From Lysobacter_F sp035645555 (GTDB lineage: Bacteria > Pseudomonadota > Gammaproteobacteria > Xanthomonadales > Xanthomonadaceae): a DNA stretch of 47,661 nucleotides. The translations under genes were made by a program, and so were the position numbers. Location: assembly GCA_035645555.1 (NCBI GenBank), contig DASQMI010000076.1, forward strand, positions 1-47,661, read 5' to 3'. The notes under the pieces were generated by a model, which was given only the letters and a program-made list of their open reading frames with translations, made no database searches and was not told the DNA's origin. Positions 7,460 to 15,067 of this stretch are shown here, in pieces. Numbering within the stretch: the stretch's first letter is position 1; each line of letters opens with the position of its first letter.

Positions 7460-8989
7460 TCACCAATCCTCGTCCTCCGTCTCCGCCGCAGCCGGTTGGC
7501 TCTGTGCTCGCCGTGCAGCTGCTGCTGACGATCTGCCGCTTGCCCGGGGGGGATGGTGGTCAACCCGATCAACACGCTGGGTGGATTTTTCCCATATATC
7601 TGACCGGGATGTCAGGTTCCGCAACTCCACCATTCCAGGCTTGAAGGCTGCCAGCTGCCTGGGTACGTCACCGGCAATCGTCCCGTACGAGGTCTTATCC
7701 GACACGCGGTCGATCGTGATGATGCAACACGGTATCTCCATCCGGCCCAACGAGCGACCGGTCTGCGGATCGTGCAGTGGCTCGCCCAAAATGACGGCCT
7801 GATACTGCTGCCCGGGCATCAACGATTTCCCGCCCTGGCTCAGTACGACTTGGTTGCCGCTCAGAGCGACGACGGATACCGGGAAAATCTCGTTGATCAT
7901 AGCCTGTACCATTTGGGACGACAGCGCATCCATCATGCTGTTGGCCATGTCGACGCCGTCAATTGTTCGCGCAAGGGTACTTGGGCCGGTCGGCGGCAGG
8001 TCGTGGCTGAAGCTTTCCGACAAGACCACCTCGCCGGTCGTGGCACTGATCAGCCGTAATGAGATGCGACCGCCGCCTGAATACGAGACCAGCTCACGGT
8101 CGGACATGTGCAGCTTTCGGCTCCGCTTGGGATAAGCAAACCCCTCGATCGTCGGCACCAGGATCAAGTCCGCCGCCAAGCGCTGCCCAATCCGTGCCAC
8201 TTCATCGACCCTGGCATTGCCCGAGTTGATCAAGTCGATCTCGCTCTGCAGTTCGTCGTTGAACTCCCGGTCGAGAAGGTTGAACCGCTCCGTCTGCGAC
8301 AGGGCGTCCGACAGACGCGCCCGCACTTCGTTGGCTATCGCGCCGGCATCAACCCGTTCATCCCCGACCACGAAGGAAGCGCTGCTGACCCGAGGCGCGG
8401 CGATCACTAACCGAGGGCGGGAATCGTCCGGCCCCACGAACTTGGCCACATCGGCTCGAACGCGGACCTTCCAGTAGCGGGTCGCTCGGCGCTCGCTTTC
8501 CTTTAAATCCAGCCGATCGCCGAACCAGCCGCCCGACCGAAACGCACCGCTGAGCTCGCGCTCATAGTCGGTACGTTCGATTTCCGTCTGCGAAAGCACG
8601 GAAAAAGATCGGACCGCACCATCCGACGCCGAAACGACGCGGTTGATATAAGCGTCAGCATCGACTCGGGTCGTACCTAAGTCATCGCTCGAGAGCCGGA
8701 GTCCCGTTTCCTCGGACTGCGTGGACGAGCTGACACGGCGGCCATTGACCTGGGCGATGGCTTGATCGAGGGCGCGAAGGACGGCGATTGCCGGCGTGCC
8801 GCCAACCCCCTCCGCCTCGACAGCGACCGACTGCACGCTGCCAAAGTTCGGCTTGCTCCGGAACGGCTGGTTGTCTGCAACATCTGCGCGGGCCGCTCGG
8901 TGTTCGCCTTGCGCGGCGGGGGGGGCGCCGTCCTTGCATCCCCCGAGGAACAGGGCAGCGAGGCCAAGGAGGATGAGTCCATGTCGCAT
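7460..8989 (-). CDS. CsgG/FlgT-like outer-membrane lipoprotein
   Basis: The 509-residue protein begins with a lipoprotein signal: lipobox LGGC with lipidated Cys18 and Lys at +2, so outer-membrane sorting is likely. Three regions can be seen. Residues about 45-185 resemble FlgT N-domain-like repeats (ALDQAIAQVNGRRV, later YWKVRVRADVAKF). Residues about 190-360 resemble the CsgG/TolB-N fold (RFNLLDREFNDEL, LAADLILVPTIEGF, ISATTGEVVLSESF). Residues about 365-470 resemble an FlgT C-domain (VVLSQGGKSLMPGQQY). The last 35 residues are low-complexity and acidic. It is the last gene of a four-gene operon, starting 3 nt after the previous stop. Coding-strand C8 (8918-8925) and C7 (7546-7552) tracts could permit slippage. 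Function is unknown; no flagellar or curli genes are nearby. Fold calls are by eye. Confidence 0.6.
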   Translation of the reverse strand: MRHGLILLGLAALFLGGCKDGAPPAAQGEHRAARADVADNQPFRSKPNFGSVQSVAVEAEGVGGTPAIAVLRALDQAIAQVNGRRVSSSTQSEETGLRLSSDDLGTTRVDADAYINRVVSASDGAVRSFSVLSQTEIERTDYERELSGAFRSGGWFGDRLDLKESERRATRYWKVRVRADVAKFVGPDDSRPRLVIAAPRVSSASFVVGDERVDAGAIANEVRARLSDALSQTERFNLLDREFNDELQSEIDLINSGNARVDEVARIGQRLAADLILVPTIEGFAYPKRSRKLHMSDRELVSYSGGGRISLRLISATTGEVVLSESFSHDLPPTGPSTLARTIDGVDMANSMMDALSSQMVQAMINEIFPVSVVALSGNQVVLSQGGKSLMPGQQYQAVILGEPLHDPQTGRSLGRMEIPCCIITIDRVSDKTSYGTIAGDVPRQLAAFKPGMVELRNLTSRSDIWEKSTQRVDRVDHHPPRASGRSSAAAARRAQSQPAAAETEDEDW

Positions 8990-8992
8990 GGT

Positions 8993-9628
8993 TCAAAGCC
9001 CATCGAGTGCCGCAGTGGCGTTGGCCGGCGTCTTCACCTTGTTGCGCTTGGCGTAGTCGATGAGTTGGCGCGTGGTTGCCGCAAGCCCCTTGACGTAGCC
9101 CGGTATTTCCTTGCCGACCCACAGCGCAGCCTTGGCCTTGCCGACCAACGCGAGCGGGTTGGAGCCGGCCGTGCTGACATACCTCTGTGCACTGGTCAGC
9201 AGCGAATGCCCCCCGCCCACGGCGCGGACGTAATCAACGAGCCCTTCGGCGAACTTCTCCCGCTGTGCAGCGCTGAGTTGGGGTTGTGCCGCCAGTGCTG
9301 CGTCAATCGCATCCTGTGTCGCGCGCGACAACTCTCGGGACGTACGTAGAGCGTCGGTATCAAGCTGTCCCGATGACAGGCGCTTTTGTTCGGCCTGTAG
9401 CTTTGCGAGCTCATCGGTCAGAGACAATGCCTCGGCTAGGGTCGCCTGGGCCTTCACTACCAGCGTTTGGGATTGAACAAACGAATCAACAAGGGCATCG
9501 CCACTCGGTGCCTCGGATGTCGCGCCGCCGGATCGCTTGGCGCCTAGGCCTGGCAGCTGCAACTGCGCATTGACCGACGTAACGGGCAGCGAAACGAATA
9601 GCAGTGCAGCAATCGCATATTTCCTCAT
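8993..9628 (-). CDS. secreted helical protein of unknown function (islet gene 3)
   Basis: I do not recognise a family. The 211-residue product starts at ATG 9628, preceded by a strong GGAGGA Shine-Dalgarno 7 nt upstream. That favours it over an upstream ATG at 9676, which lies inside the previous gene. Residues 1-22 form a clear signal peptide ending VNAQ. The mature part is predicted to be mostly helical and is rich in Ala, Leu and Gln. It includes a long amphipathic stretch around residues 45-110 (AEALSLTDELAKLQAEQKRL) that could form a coiled coil. A second helical block around 150-205 contains LVGKAKAALWVGKEIPGYVKGLAA. No cysteine is left after signal cleavage. It lies 28 nt after the preceding gene and 3 nt before the lipoprotein gene, so it is probably a periplasmic partner of that lipoprotein. 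Confidence 0.75.
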   Translation of the reverse strand: MRKYAIAALLFVSLPVTSVNAQLQLPGLGAKRSGGATSEAPSGDALVDSFVQSQTLVVKAQATLAEALSLTDELAKLQAEQKRLSSGQLDTDALRTSRELSRATQDAIDAALAAQPQLSAAQREKFAEGLVDYVRAVGGGHSLLTSAQRYVSTAGSNPLALVGKAKAALWVGKEIPGYVKGLAATTRQLIDYAKRNKVKTPANATAALDGL

Positions 9629-9656
9629 AAAGACTCCTCCTTCCGAAGCGAACGGT

Positions 9657-10802
9657 TCAGCGCACGGCACGTGCATTCAGCTCATCCACCATCACCCTGG
9701 CCGCTTTCTCTGACGCCTGCGTCAGCGCATTGGTCCGGGCGACCGTCTCGGTATTGCCGACGCCCGCATACTGGATCGGCCCTACCGATGAAATCGTTCG
9801 GGGGAACCGCCCCGTCACGTCCAGCACCTTGCCCGTCACGGTCACCGTCACTCTCACCAGTCCACTGACGGGATCCTGATCCCTGATGCCTACATCAAGG
9901 GTTCCGACGGCAAGATAGGGAACTCCAGCCTGTCGAATGCCATCAACTGTGGAGCGCAGCACATCCGGAGAAAGATCGTTGCCGCGGCTAAAGTCGCCGC
10001 GGATGCGGTCAATACTAAGTTTGCCGCCACTCATCGATTCAAGGTATTCCGCCTCGACGACTTCGTAACCAGATCCGCTGAAAACACCCGTCATCGCAGT
10101 ATTGATCTCAGACGAGGTCGTAACGTTCCAGCTGATCTTGTCAGCCTTCTGCGTGGTGCTCCCGCCGGTCTCAACGATCGCCGAATAGTTTTCCTTCCCA
10201 GATTGGCTGCGGGATATGGAGCCGGATGTACCGATATGCGAATCGCCGATGCTCTCGCCTTCGTGTGTGCGTTCCGTTGAGGCGCCGCTCATCCTGGCCA
10301 TTGCCTGCATGTCCGTCCGACGGTACTCGCGTGCCTGGAAGCTTTGCACGCTCCCTTGCATGCGTGCCAGGAAGAGCATGGCCACCGGCGAACGGGACGA
10401 GTTAGGCGTCGCCACAGTCGCCGATCCTGAGTCGAGTTCGACCTGCAGGAGGGCCGCGTTGATCTCGGAACGGACCACTACCGAGTAGGTTTTCGCCTGC
10501 TTGTTCTCACTTTCACTCAGAATCGTGGATCCAAGCACTAACCGGTCGAGCTTTGAGACGAAGTCGTCGCGACGCGCGGCGAAAACCCTGACTTTAGCCA
10601 GCCATGTCTGCGCCACATAGGCTTCAAGTGCTGAAAGGTTTGCCTTCTGCATCGCAGCCTGGCGATCGGCTGGTTTCAGCTTACCTTCGTAGACGATGGT
10701 CGCCATACCCTTGCTGCTCACGATCTGGGCATGCACGGAGAATGCCATGCTGAAGCCCAGCAGGGCGCCGCAAGCGATGCGCGCGAACCTGGTTAGCGAC
10801 AT
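9657..10802 (-). CDS. secreted protein with FlgT-N/TolB-N-like features (islet gene 2)
   Basis: The 381-residue product starts at ATG 10802 (AAGGAG 10 nt upstream) and has a signal peptide ending SVHAQ at residue 26. Residues about 27-125 resemble the FlgT N-domain: an EGKLKPADRQAAMQKANLSA helix, then strands ending YSVVVRSEINAAL. A Ser/Gly/Thr-rich linker follows at about 175-220 (SHIGTSGSISRSQSGK). The C-terminal part (about 225-381) has the alternating pattern of TolB-N/CsgG-like domains, with LAVGTLDVGIRDQD, VRVTVTVTGKVLDVTGR and a terminal helix of the type NALTQASEKAARVMVDELNA. This parallels the domain types in the downstream lipoprotein, suggesting both may assemble in one ring or complex. 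That is inference. The start overlaps the preceding gene by 10 nt. No established function is known to me. Confidence 0.7.
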   Translation of the reverse strand: MSLTRFARIACGALLGFSMAFSVHAQIVSSKGMATIVYEGKLKPADRQAAMQKANLSALEAYVAQTWLAKVRVFAARRDDFVSKLDRLVLGSTILSESENKQAKTYSVVVRSEINAALLQVELDSGSATVATPNSSRSPVAMLFLARMQGSVQSFQAREYRRTDMQAMARMSGASTERTHEGESIGDSHIGTSGSISRSQSGKENYSAIVETGGSTTQKADKISWNVTTSSEINTAMTGVFSGSGYEVVEAEYLESMSGGKLSIDRIRGDFSRGNDLSPDVLRSTVDGIRQAGVPYLAVGTLDVGIRDQDPVSGLVRVTVTVTGKVLDVTGRFPRTISSVGPIQYAGVGNTETVARTNALTQASEKAARVMVDELNARAVR

Positions 10803-11962
10803 AGTTGGATCAGCTCCTTGAAGGTTTTCATTTGCTGTCTGAATTCGCGGCCGCCGGGTTGTTCGTCCGCCCATGTCTTCGCCTCCCCGTTGGCCGCCTG
10901 CGCAAACGAGGACAAGCCGGCTAGTAAGGTCTCGTAATAGGCGGCCGCGGAATCGACCATGTCCTGGCTGGCGGGAATGATCTTGGTGCCTCCCTGCCTG
11001 AGCGCCTGGGAGAAGTACGCTTTGCCGGATAGAGGCTCCTCGACCAGCACCGAGAAAAATGCGCCATAGAGCTGTTGGCGCACGGCAGGAGTCTCGGACA
11101 GCGTCTTTTGCCGAAAGTCGTCCACACCGAGGACGATGCGGTAGTCCGGCTCCGGGATCGACAGATTGAAAATCCTGCCGTCGTCGAACCTAGCGGCCAT
11201 TGCCCCGCCGATTGCCTGTCCCCTCGCGTGGGGCAGCATGGGCAGACGCCAGGTCGAAGCCAGGATTTTCGTGAACTCATGCCCGATTAGCGCAGGGTCG
11301 CGCTGGTGTTCCGGAATCTTCGCGGCGGCTTGCTCGCTCAGGTCGACGCTCACCACCTGCAGGCGCCGCGATGAGCTACCGGGCAGGGCCAGGGTGTGGA
11401 TCTCGGCCGGCAGCACCGTCTGCAGGCTTGAGGACGCCGTCCCAAACAGTAGCCGGTGTGCAGCGGCCTGCAGATCCGAGGGGCCGGGAGGCCTGTCCAG
11501 AACCTCGATGTACTGCAAGGTGATCGGGTAGGCGAACAGGATTTGCCGCTCGCGGAAGTCGAAAAACAACGCTTCCGCCGCTATTTCGAACAACAGCTTG
11601 TACTTGCCAGCGATGCGCTCGACCGTCCAGCTTTCTCGGTCCACAGCGGCGGCAAACACAATCGCATCGGAACGGCCGTCAAGCGAGGCAAGCGTGGCGA
11701 ACTGCAAATCAAAGTGCTTCGGAGGGCGTCTCTGCAGGGCTGCTGCCAAACTGCGGGATAGTTGATGCTTACCCTCCGCCTCGACTACCGTCGACGAGAC
11801 GGGGAGCAACCGCTCGACATCGGCCGCCCGCGCCGTATATGCCATGCCGGCAAATGTTACTTGCGGCCGATCGGAAGCCTGCGCTGGATCCAGGCCGATA
11901 ATGACCAACAAGCATGCGAATGCAGCCAGCCGGCACGTCAGTGCCGAAGTTGGCAGTTTCAT
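10793..11962 (-). CDS. secreted protein of unknown function, first gene of the islet operon
   Basis: I do not recognise a family for this 389-residue protein. The ATG at 11962 was chosen over one at 12109 because it yields a textbook signal peptide (residues 1-29, ending PAQA-SDRP) and has GGAG just upstream. The mature protein begins with a short strand-rich segment containing TFAGMAYTARAADVERLLP. Further on are EALFFDFRERQILFAYPITLQYIE and a C-terminal helical region ending LIQLCR, with its only mature cysteine. The sequence suggests a mixed alpha/beta, periplasmic protein. Base use is visibly less GC-biased at third positions than in surrounding genes, as in its three downstream partners. 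A sigma70-like promoter lies at 12019-12048 and a 16-bp palindrome lies between it and the start. Confidence 0.75.
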   Translation of the reverse strand: MKLPTSALTCRLAAFACLLVIIGLDPAQASDRPQVTFAGMAYTARAADVERLLPVSSTVVEAEGKHQLSRSLAAALQRRPPKHFDLQFATLASLDGRSDAIVFAAAVDRESWTVERIAGKYKLLFEIAAEALFFDFRERQILFAYPITLQYIEVLDRPPGPSDLQAAAHRLLFGTASSSLQTVLPAEIHTLALPGSSSRRLQVVSVDLSEQAAAKIPEHQRDPALIGHEFTKILASTWRLPMLPHARGQAIGGAMAARFDDGRIFNLSIPEPDYRIVLGVDDFRQKTLSETPAVRQQLYGAFFSVLVEEPLSGKAYFSQALRQGGTKIIPASQDMVDSAAAYYETLLAGLSSFAQAANGEAKTWADEQPGGREFRQQMKTFKELIQLCR

Positions 11963-11983
11963 GGACTCCGCCCCCTGTTGCAC

Positions 11984-11999
11984 ACTCGCGTTCGCGAGT
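11984..11999. promoter_or_regulatory. 16-bp palindrome in the operon leader (possible operator)
   Basis: ACTCGCG-TT-CGCGAGT is a perfect inverted repeat with 7-bp arms, beginning 22 nt upstream of the first islet gene. It lies just downstream of the predicted transcription start. It could be an operator or a small RNA hairpin near the ribosome-binding site. Confidence 0.45.
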
Positions 12000-12018
12000 A
12001 CGCATGTTCCTTTCCCAG

Positions 12019-12048
12019 ATAGTGAGGAGTCCTTGCTGGAGGTGTCAA
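12019..12048 (-). promoter_or_regulatory. sigma70-type promoter of the secreted-protein operon
   Basis: On the minus strand a perfect TTGACA (12048-12043) is followed after an 18-bp spacer by CACTAT (12024-12019), giving a start near 12012, about 50 nt before the ATG. It is one of the best consensus promoters in the window. It fits expression of all four genes as one unit, because their spacing is -10, 28 and 3 nt. Confidence 0.6.
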
Positions 12049-12182
12049 GAAAAGGTTTCCCAGACGGAGCGCACGCCGACCCCGCGAATGGCTGCCCCGA
12101 AGGTGACAAACCGGGTAGTAATGCCGCTAGCGGGAAGCGTGCGCGTTTGCGCCTCGCCGCCTGAGCTGACTGCCGGCTGGGC

Positions 12183-12236
12183 GGCAGGCCGAAGAAGGAG
12201 CGCTATTGGTCGCCGAAGCCGATTCGGTCGCTGGAG
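12183..12236 (+). repeat. direct repeat unit 2: diverged copy of the ppk2 3' end
   Basis: This noncoding segment aligns gap-free with ppk2 codons at 7132-7185 (43/54 identical). Read in the ppk2 frame it gives GRPKKERY, then residues that keep PI, S and E of the ppk2 C-terminus, but it has no stop where ppk2 ends. Similarity fades upstream of 12183, where only GAGCTGAC matches with an indel. It is either a displaced gene end left by an insertion or a remnant of a second ppk2. Confidence 0.65.
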
Positions 12237-12266
12237 ACTCGCGGCACGCGCGGTCGCGCAGGCCGG

Positions 12267-12536
12267 TTATCCGATCGCGAACCCCTCGCCCCCTTCGCGG
12301 TCCTCCGCTTGGTGGCGTTCCACGCGCTCCACCCGCGCCAGCGGCGGACCGTGCGCTAGCCATGCCGCCAGTTGCTCGATCGCTGCCGCATCGCCTGCCG
12401 CCAGCACCTCGACGCGGCCGTCGGGCAGGTTGCGCGCATGGCCGCGCAGGCCGAGGCGTTCGGCCTGTTCGCGGGTGGAGGCGCGGAAGAACACGCCCTG
12501 CACCCTGCCCGCGATCAGGAAGCGTGCGGCGCTCAT
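12267..12536 (-). CDS. acyP: acylphosphatase
   Basis: Acylphosphatase hydrolyses carboxyl-phosphate bonds in small cytosolic acyl phosphates. The 89-residue length is typical. The phosphate-binding loop GRVQGVFFR ends in the catalytic Arg18, and the catalytic Asn36 lies in ARNLPDGRVEV. Both are at the positions expected for the family. The start ATG at 12536 overlaps the end of the upstream TlpA-like gene by 4 nt (ATGA), so it is co-translated with that gene. A long in-frame extension upstream of this ATG lies wholly within the TlpA-like gene in another frame and was rejected. The product is probably a housekeeping enzyme; why it is paired with a thioredoxin-like lipoprotein is not clear from the sequence. 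Confidence 0.93.
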   Translation of the reverse strand: MSAARFLIAGRVQGVFFRASTREQAERLGLRGHARNLPDGRVEVLAAGDAAAIEQLAAWLAHGPPLARVERVERHQAEDREGGEGFAIG

Positions 12537-13093
12537 CGCACTGCGGGACCGCCGGCGCCGGCGATCGCCGCCTCGATGTCCTTGGCGGTGACCGGGCCGA
12601 GGAAGCTCTTGGCGATGCGTCCGTCGGGCGCGAGCAGGTAGGTCATCGGCAGCCCACGCGGCGTGTCGAAATCCTCCGGCGGCTGGGTGACGTCGAGGAT
12701 CGCGATCGGATAGACCACCGGCACCTTCTTCAGGAACGCGCGCATCGCCTCGGCGTCGATCTCCTCGTAGGCGAGGCCGACCACGTCGATGTGCTCGCGC
12801 ATCGCGTCCAGCGCCGACAGCTCCGGCATCTCCTTGATGCACGGCTTGCACCAGGTCGCCCAGAAGTTGACCACTACCCAGCGGCCGCGGTGCTCGGCGA
12901 GATCGAACGTGCCACCGTCCAGCGTGGTGACGCGCAGGCGCGGCGTGTCGCGCTGCGGTGCCGTCTTCGCGGCGGCAGGCGCGCGCGCCGCCGGCACATC
13001 GGCCGGAGCCGCCGGTGCCGGCTCGCGCCGGTCGCAACCGATCGTACCGGCCAGCAGGCAGAACGCCGCGGCCGCCATTCTCCATCGCCTCAT
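12533..13093 (-). CDS. TlpA-like thioredoxin-fold lipoprotein
   Basis: The 186-residue protein has a thioredoxin-like fold with the active site WCKPC (Cys82 and Cys85) inside VNFWATWCKPCIKEMP. The cis-proline region is GLPMTYLLAPDG. TlpA/ResA relatives reduce or oxidise periplasmic disulfides, often for cytochrome c maturation. The N-terminus is a lipoprotein signal with Cys20 in AGTIGC. The residue after it is Asp, the classic +2 signal for inner-membrane retention in enteric bacteria. A proline/alanine-rich linker (about residues 25-48) then tethers the domain to the periplasmic face of the inner membrane. It begins 2 nt after the yihY stop and overlaps acyP, so the three form one transcription unit. 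The redox partner cannot be named. Confidence 0.88.
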   Translation of the reverse strand: MRRWRMAAAAFCLLAGTIGCDRREPAPAAPADVPAARAPAAAKTAPQRDTPRLRVTTLDGGTFDLAEHRGRWVVVNFWATWCKPCIKEMPELSALDAMREHIDVVGLAYEEIDAEAMRAFLKKVPVVYPIAILDVTQPPEDFDTPRGLPMTYLLAPDGRIAKSFLGPVTAKDIEAAIAGAGGPAVR

Positions 13094-13095
13094 CG

Positions 13096-14358
13096 TTATT
13101 CCTCGGGCTGAATCGATGCCAGTTTCTTCTTCAACAGGTCGCGCAGCGGAAGTCGCAGTTCGTCCAGCGTGTGCATCGCCGCCTGCCCGACCGGATCGTC
13201 ACGGCACGGCAAGTGCGCCTCCGCCACCGGAATGCGCAGCTGGCAGGCCTCGTACAGCTCGGCCAGGGTGAGGTCGTCGAGGTCGCGCGACAGCACCCAC
13301 TCGCCTTCCTCGGTGCGGCGCACCACGTTGACCTCGCACAGCTGCGCGAGCAGCTGCTGCACCAGGCCGTCGGTCAACATCGGCTCCTGCCGCTGGATGT
13401 CCTCCACATGCAGACCCTTGCCGGTCCGGCGCCCCTGCTGGAAGCGCATCAGCAGGCGCAGCAGGCCGTAGAACTCGTATCCCTCAGGCAGGCGCATCGA
13501 CGCCGGCTGGTAGCGGAACGCCGACAGCGCGGAGGCGAGCGACGCGCCCAGCAGCACCGCAATCCAGCTCAGGTAGATCCACAGCAGAAAGATCGGCGCG
13601 ATCGCGAGCGCGCCGTAGATCTTGGAATACGAGCCGAAGTTGGCGAGATACCAGCCGAGGCCCCACTTGATCGCCTCGAACAGCAGGCTGGCCAGCAGTG
13701 CGCCGGCGAGCGCGTGCCGCCACTTGATCGTGCGGTGCGGCACCACGCGGTAGATGGCGGTGAACGCGACCAGCTCGATCACCAGGGGCGCGAGCCGTAG
13801 CATCAGGCCTTCGACCCAGCGGCCGGGCTCGGTCTGGAAGATTGCCATCGCGAAGAAGCGCGCCGACACCGCGAGGCTGGCGGACGCCATCAGCGCGCCG
13901 AGCGTCAGCACCGTCCAATACACCAGGAAGCGGGTCAGCTTCGGGCGCGCCTTCTTGACCCGCCAGATCTGGTTGAACGCCGCTTCCACGCCGTACAGCG
14001 TGATCAGCAGCGACGCCAGCAGTGCGACAACGCCCGCTGCGGTGAGCTGGCCCGCGTTTGCGGAGAACTGCCGCAGGTAGCCTTCGACCGAACGCGCCGC
14101 CGAGGGCACGAAGTTGGAGAAGATGTAGTTGCTGAGCGCCTCGCTCCATTCGCCGAACACCGGGAACGCCGACAGCACGCCAAACACCACCATCGACAGC
14201 GGCACCACAGCGAACACCGTGGTGTAGGCGAGCGCGCCGGCCGCCTGGAACACGTTGTCCTCGCCAAGCCGCTGCAGGAAGAAACGCGCGAACGAGCCCC
14301 AGCGACCGCGGTCGCGCAGAGATCCGATCCAGTGCTGCAGGGCGGTCAGCCGGTTCAT
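13096..14358 (-). CDS. yihY: YihY/BrkB family inner-membrane protein
   Basis: The 420-residue protein belongs to the YihY/virulence factor BrkB family (formerly annotated as RNase BN). The N-terminal 290 residues contain six hydrophobic segments, with family features such as FQAAGALAYTTVFAVVPL, LITLYGVEAAFNQIWRV and LLWIYLSWIAVLLGA. A soluble C-terminal region of about 130 residues resembles a winged-helix-like domain (DGLVQQLLAQLCEVNVVRR). Its biochemical role is not established. The start at ATG 14358 matches the family N-terminus; an ATG 120 nt upstream overlaps the wrbA start and was rejected. On the minus strand TACCCT ends 8 nt before the start, possibly a leaderless-type -10. It heads the yihY-tlpA-acyP unit and is divergent from wrbA. 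Confidence 0.92.
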   Translation of the reverse strand: MNRLTALQHWIGSLRDRGRWGSFARFFLQRLGEDNVFQAAGALAYTTVFAVVPLSMVVFGVLSAFPVFGEWSEALSNYIFSNFVPSAARSVEGYLRQFSANAGQLTAAGVVALLASLLITLYGVEAAFNQIWRVKKARPKLTRFLVYWTVLTLGALMASASLAVSARFFAMAIFQTEPGRWVEGLMLRLAPLVIELVAFTAIYRVVPHRTIKWRHALAGALLASLLFEAIKWGLGWYLANFGSYSKIYGALAIAPIFLLWIYLSWIAVLLGASLASALSAFRYQPASMRLPEGYEFYGLLRLLMRFQQGRRTGKGLHVEDIQRQEPMLTDGLVQQLLAQLCEVNVVRRTEEGEWVLSRDLDDLTLAELYEACQLRIPVAEAHLPCRDDPVGQAAMHTLDELRLPLRDLLKKKLASIQPEE

Positions 14359-14476
14359 CGCCGGAGAGGGTAGCCGAGGGGTACGGGAGCGAACAGTGAG
14401 GCAGCGGTAAGATGCCGCTCCACCTACCCCGCGCGGCGTCGGCGCGCCGTGTGCGCCGCGGCCCACGAGCGAGTCC

Positions 14477-15067
14477 ATGCCCGAAATCCTGATTGTCTAC
14501 TACAGCCGCGGCGGTTCGGTGGCGCGCCTGGCGCGGCACGTTGCGCGCGGCGTGGAGGAAGTGCCCGGCATGCAGGCGCGCCTGCGCACCGTGCCGCCGG
14601 TGGCGGCCGTGACCCACAGTGCGGCGCCGCCGGTGCCCGAGCACGGTGCGCCATACGTCGAACGCACCGACCTGCACGAGTGCGCCGGGCTGGTGCTCGG
14701 CAGTCCGGCGCGGTTCGGCAACATGGCCGCGCCGCTCAAGCACTGGCTCGACAGCCTGAGTCCGGAATGGGTGAGCGGCACCCTGGTGGACAAACCGGCC
14801 GGCGTGTTCACCTCCAGCTCGACCATGCATGGCGGCCAGGAATCGACCCTGCTCAGCATGCAGGTGCCGCTGCTGCACCACGGTTGCGTGATCGTAGGCC
14901 TGCCCTACACCGAGCCGCAGCTCAACACCACGCGTGGCGGCGGCACGCCTTACGGCGCCAGCCACGTCGCCGGCCTCGACGACGACCCGCAACCGAGCGA
15001 GGACGAGGCCGCGCTCGCGCGCGCGCTCGGCCGCCGGGTCGCGCGCATCGCCGCGAGGCTGGCATGA
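14477..15067 (+). CDS. wrbA: NAD(P)H:quinone oxidoreductase, WrbA type
   Basis: WrbA-type flavodoxin-like enzymes bind FMN and carry out two-electron reduction of quinones, protecting against redox cycling. The product is 196 residues. The FMN phosphate loop is at the N-terminus (VYYSRGGSVARLA). The LVLGSPARFGNMAAPLKHWLD segment and the SSSTMHGGQEST loop near residue 115-125 are typical, as is the C-terminal NTTRGGGTPYGASHVAG. The start is ATG 14477. A TAAGAT hexamer at 14408-14413 could be its -10. It overlaps the downstream DUF2069 gene by 4 nt; the wrbA-DUF2069 pairing is recurrent in related gammaproteobacteria as I recall. Confidence 0.93.
   Translation: MPEILIVYYSRGGSVARLARHVARGVEEVPGMQARLRTVPPVAAVTHSAAPPVPEHGAPYVERTDLHECAGLVLGSPARFGNMAAPLKHWLDSLSPEWVSGTLVDKPAGVFTSSSTMHGGQESTLLSMQVPLLHHGCVIVGLPYTEPQLNTTRGGGTPYGASHVAGLDDDPQPSEDEAALARALGRRVARIAARLA

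Larger units (their letters stand above)
11963..12266. other. leader and junction region upstream of the secreted-protein operon
   Basis: This 304 bp without a credible gene holds, from left to right, the ribosome-binding site of the first islet gene, a palindrome at 11984-11999, the promoter at 12019-12048, about 130 bp with no recognised element, and the diverged copy of the ppk2 3' end at 12183-12236. The last 30 bp lead to the acylphosphatase stop. No terminator for acylphosphatase was found. Confidence 0.6.

Noticed and set aside
11962..12109. Upstream ATG (12109) giving a longer first islet gene
   Set aside because: The 49 extra residues would place a signal peptide inside the protein and the start lies upstream of the predicted transcription start.
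7189..12266. Transposase, integrase or tRNA-type attachment site at the islet
   Set aside because: No open frame with recombinase motifs and no tRNA-like cloverleaf was found; the islet claim rests on base use and the ppk2-end repeat only.
12267..13085. 272-codon minus-strand frame joining upstream sequence to acylphosphatase
   Set aside because: The first 183 codons overlap the TlpA-like gene in another frame; the acylphosphatase fold starts at 12536 with the right length.
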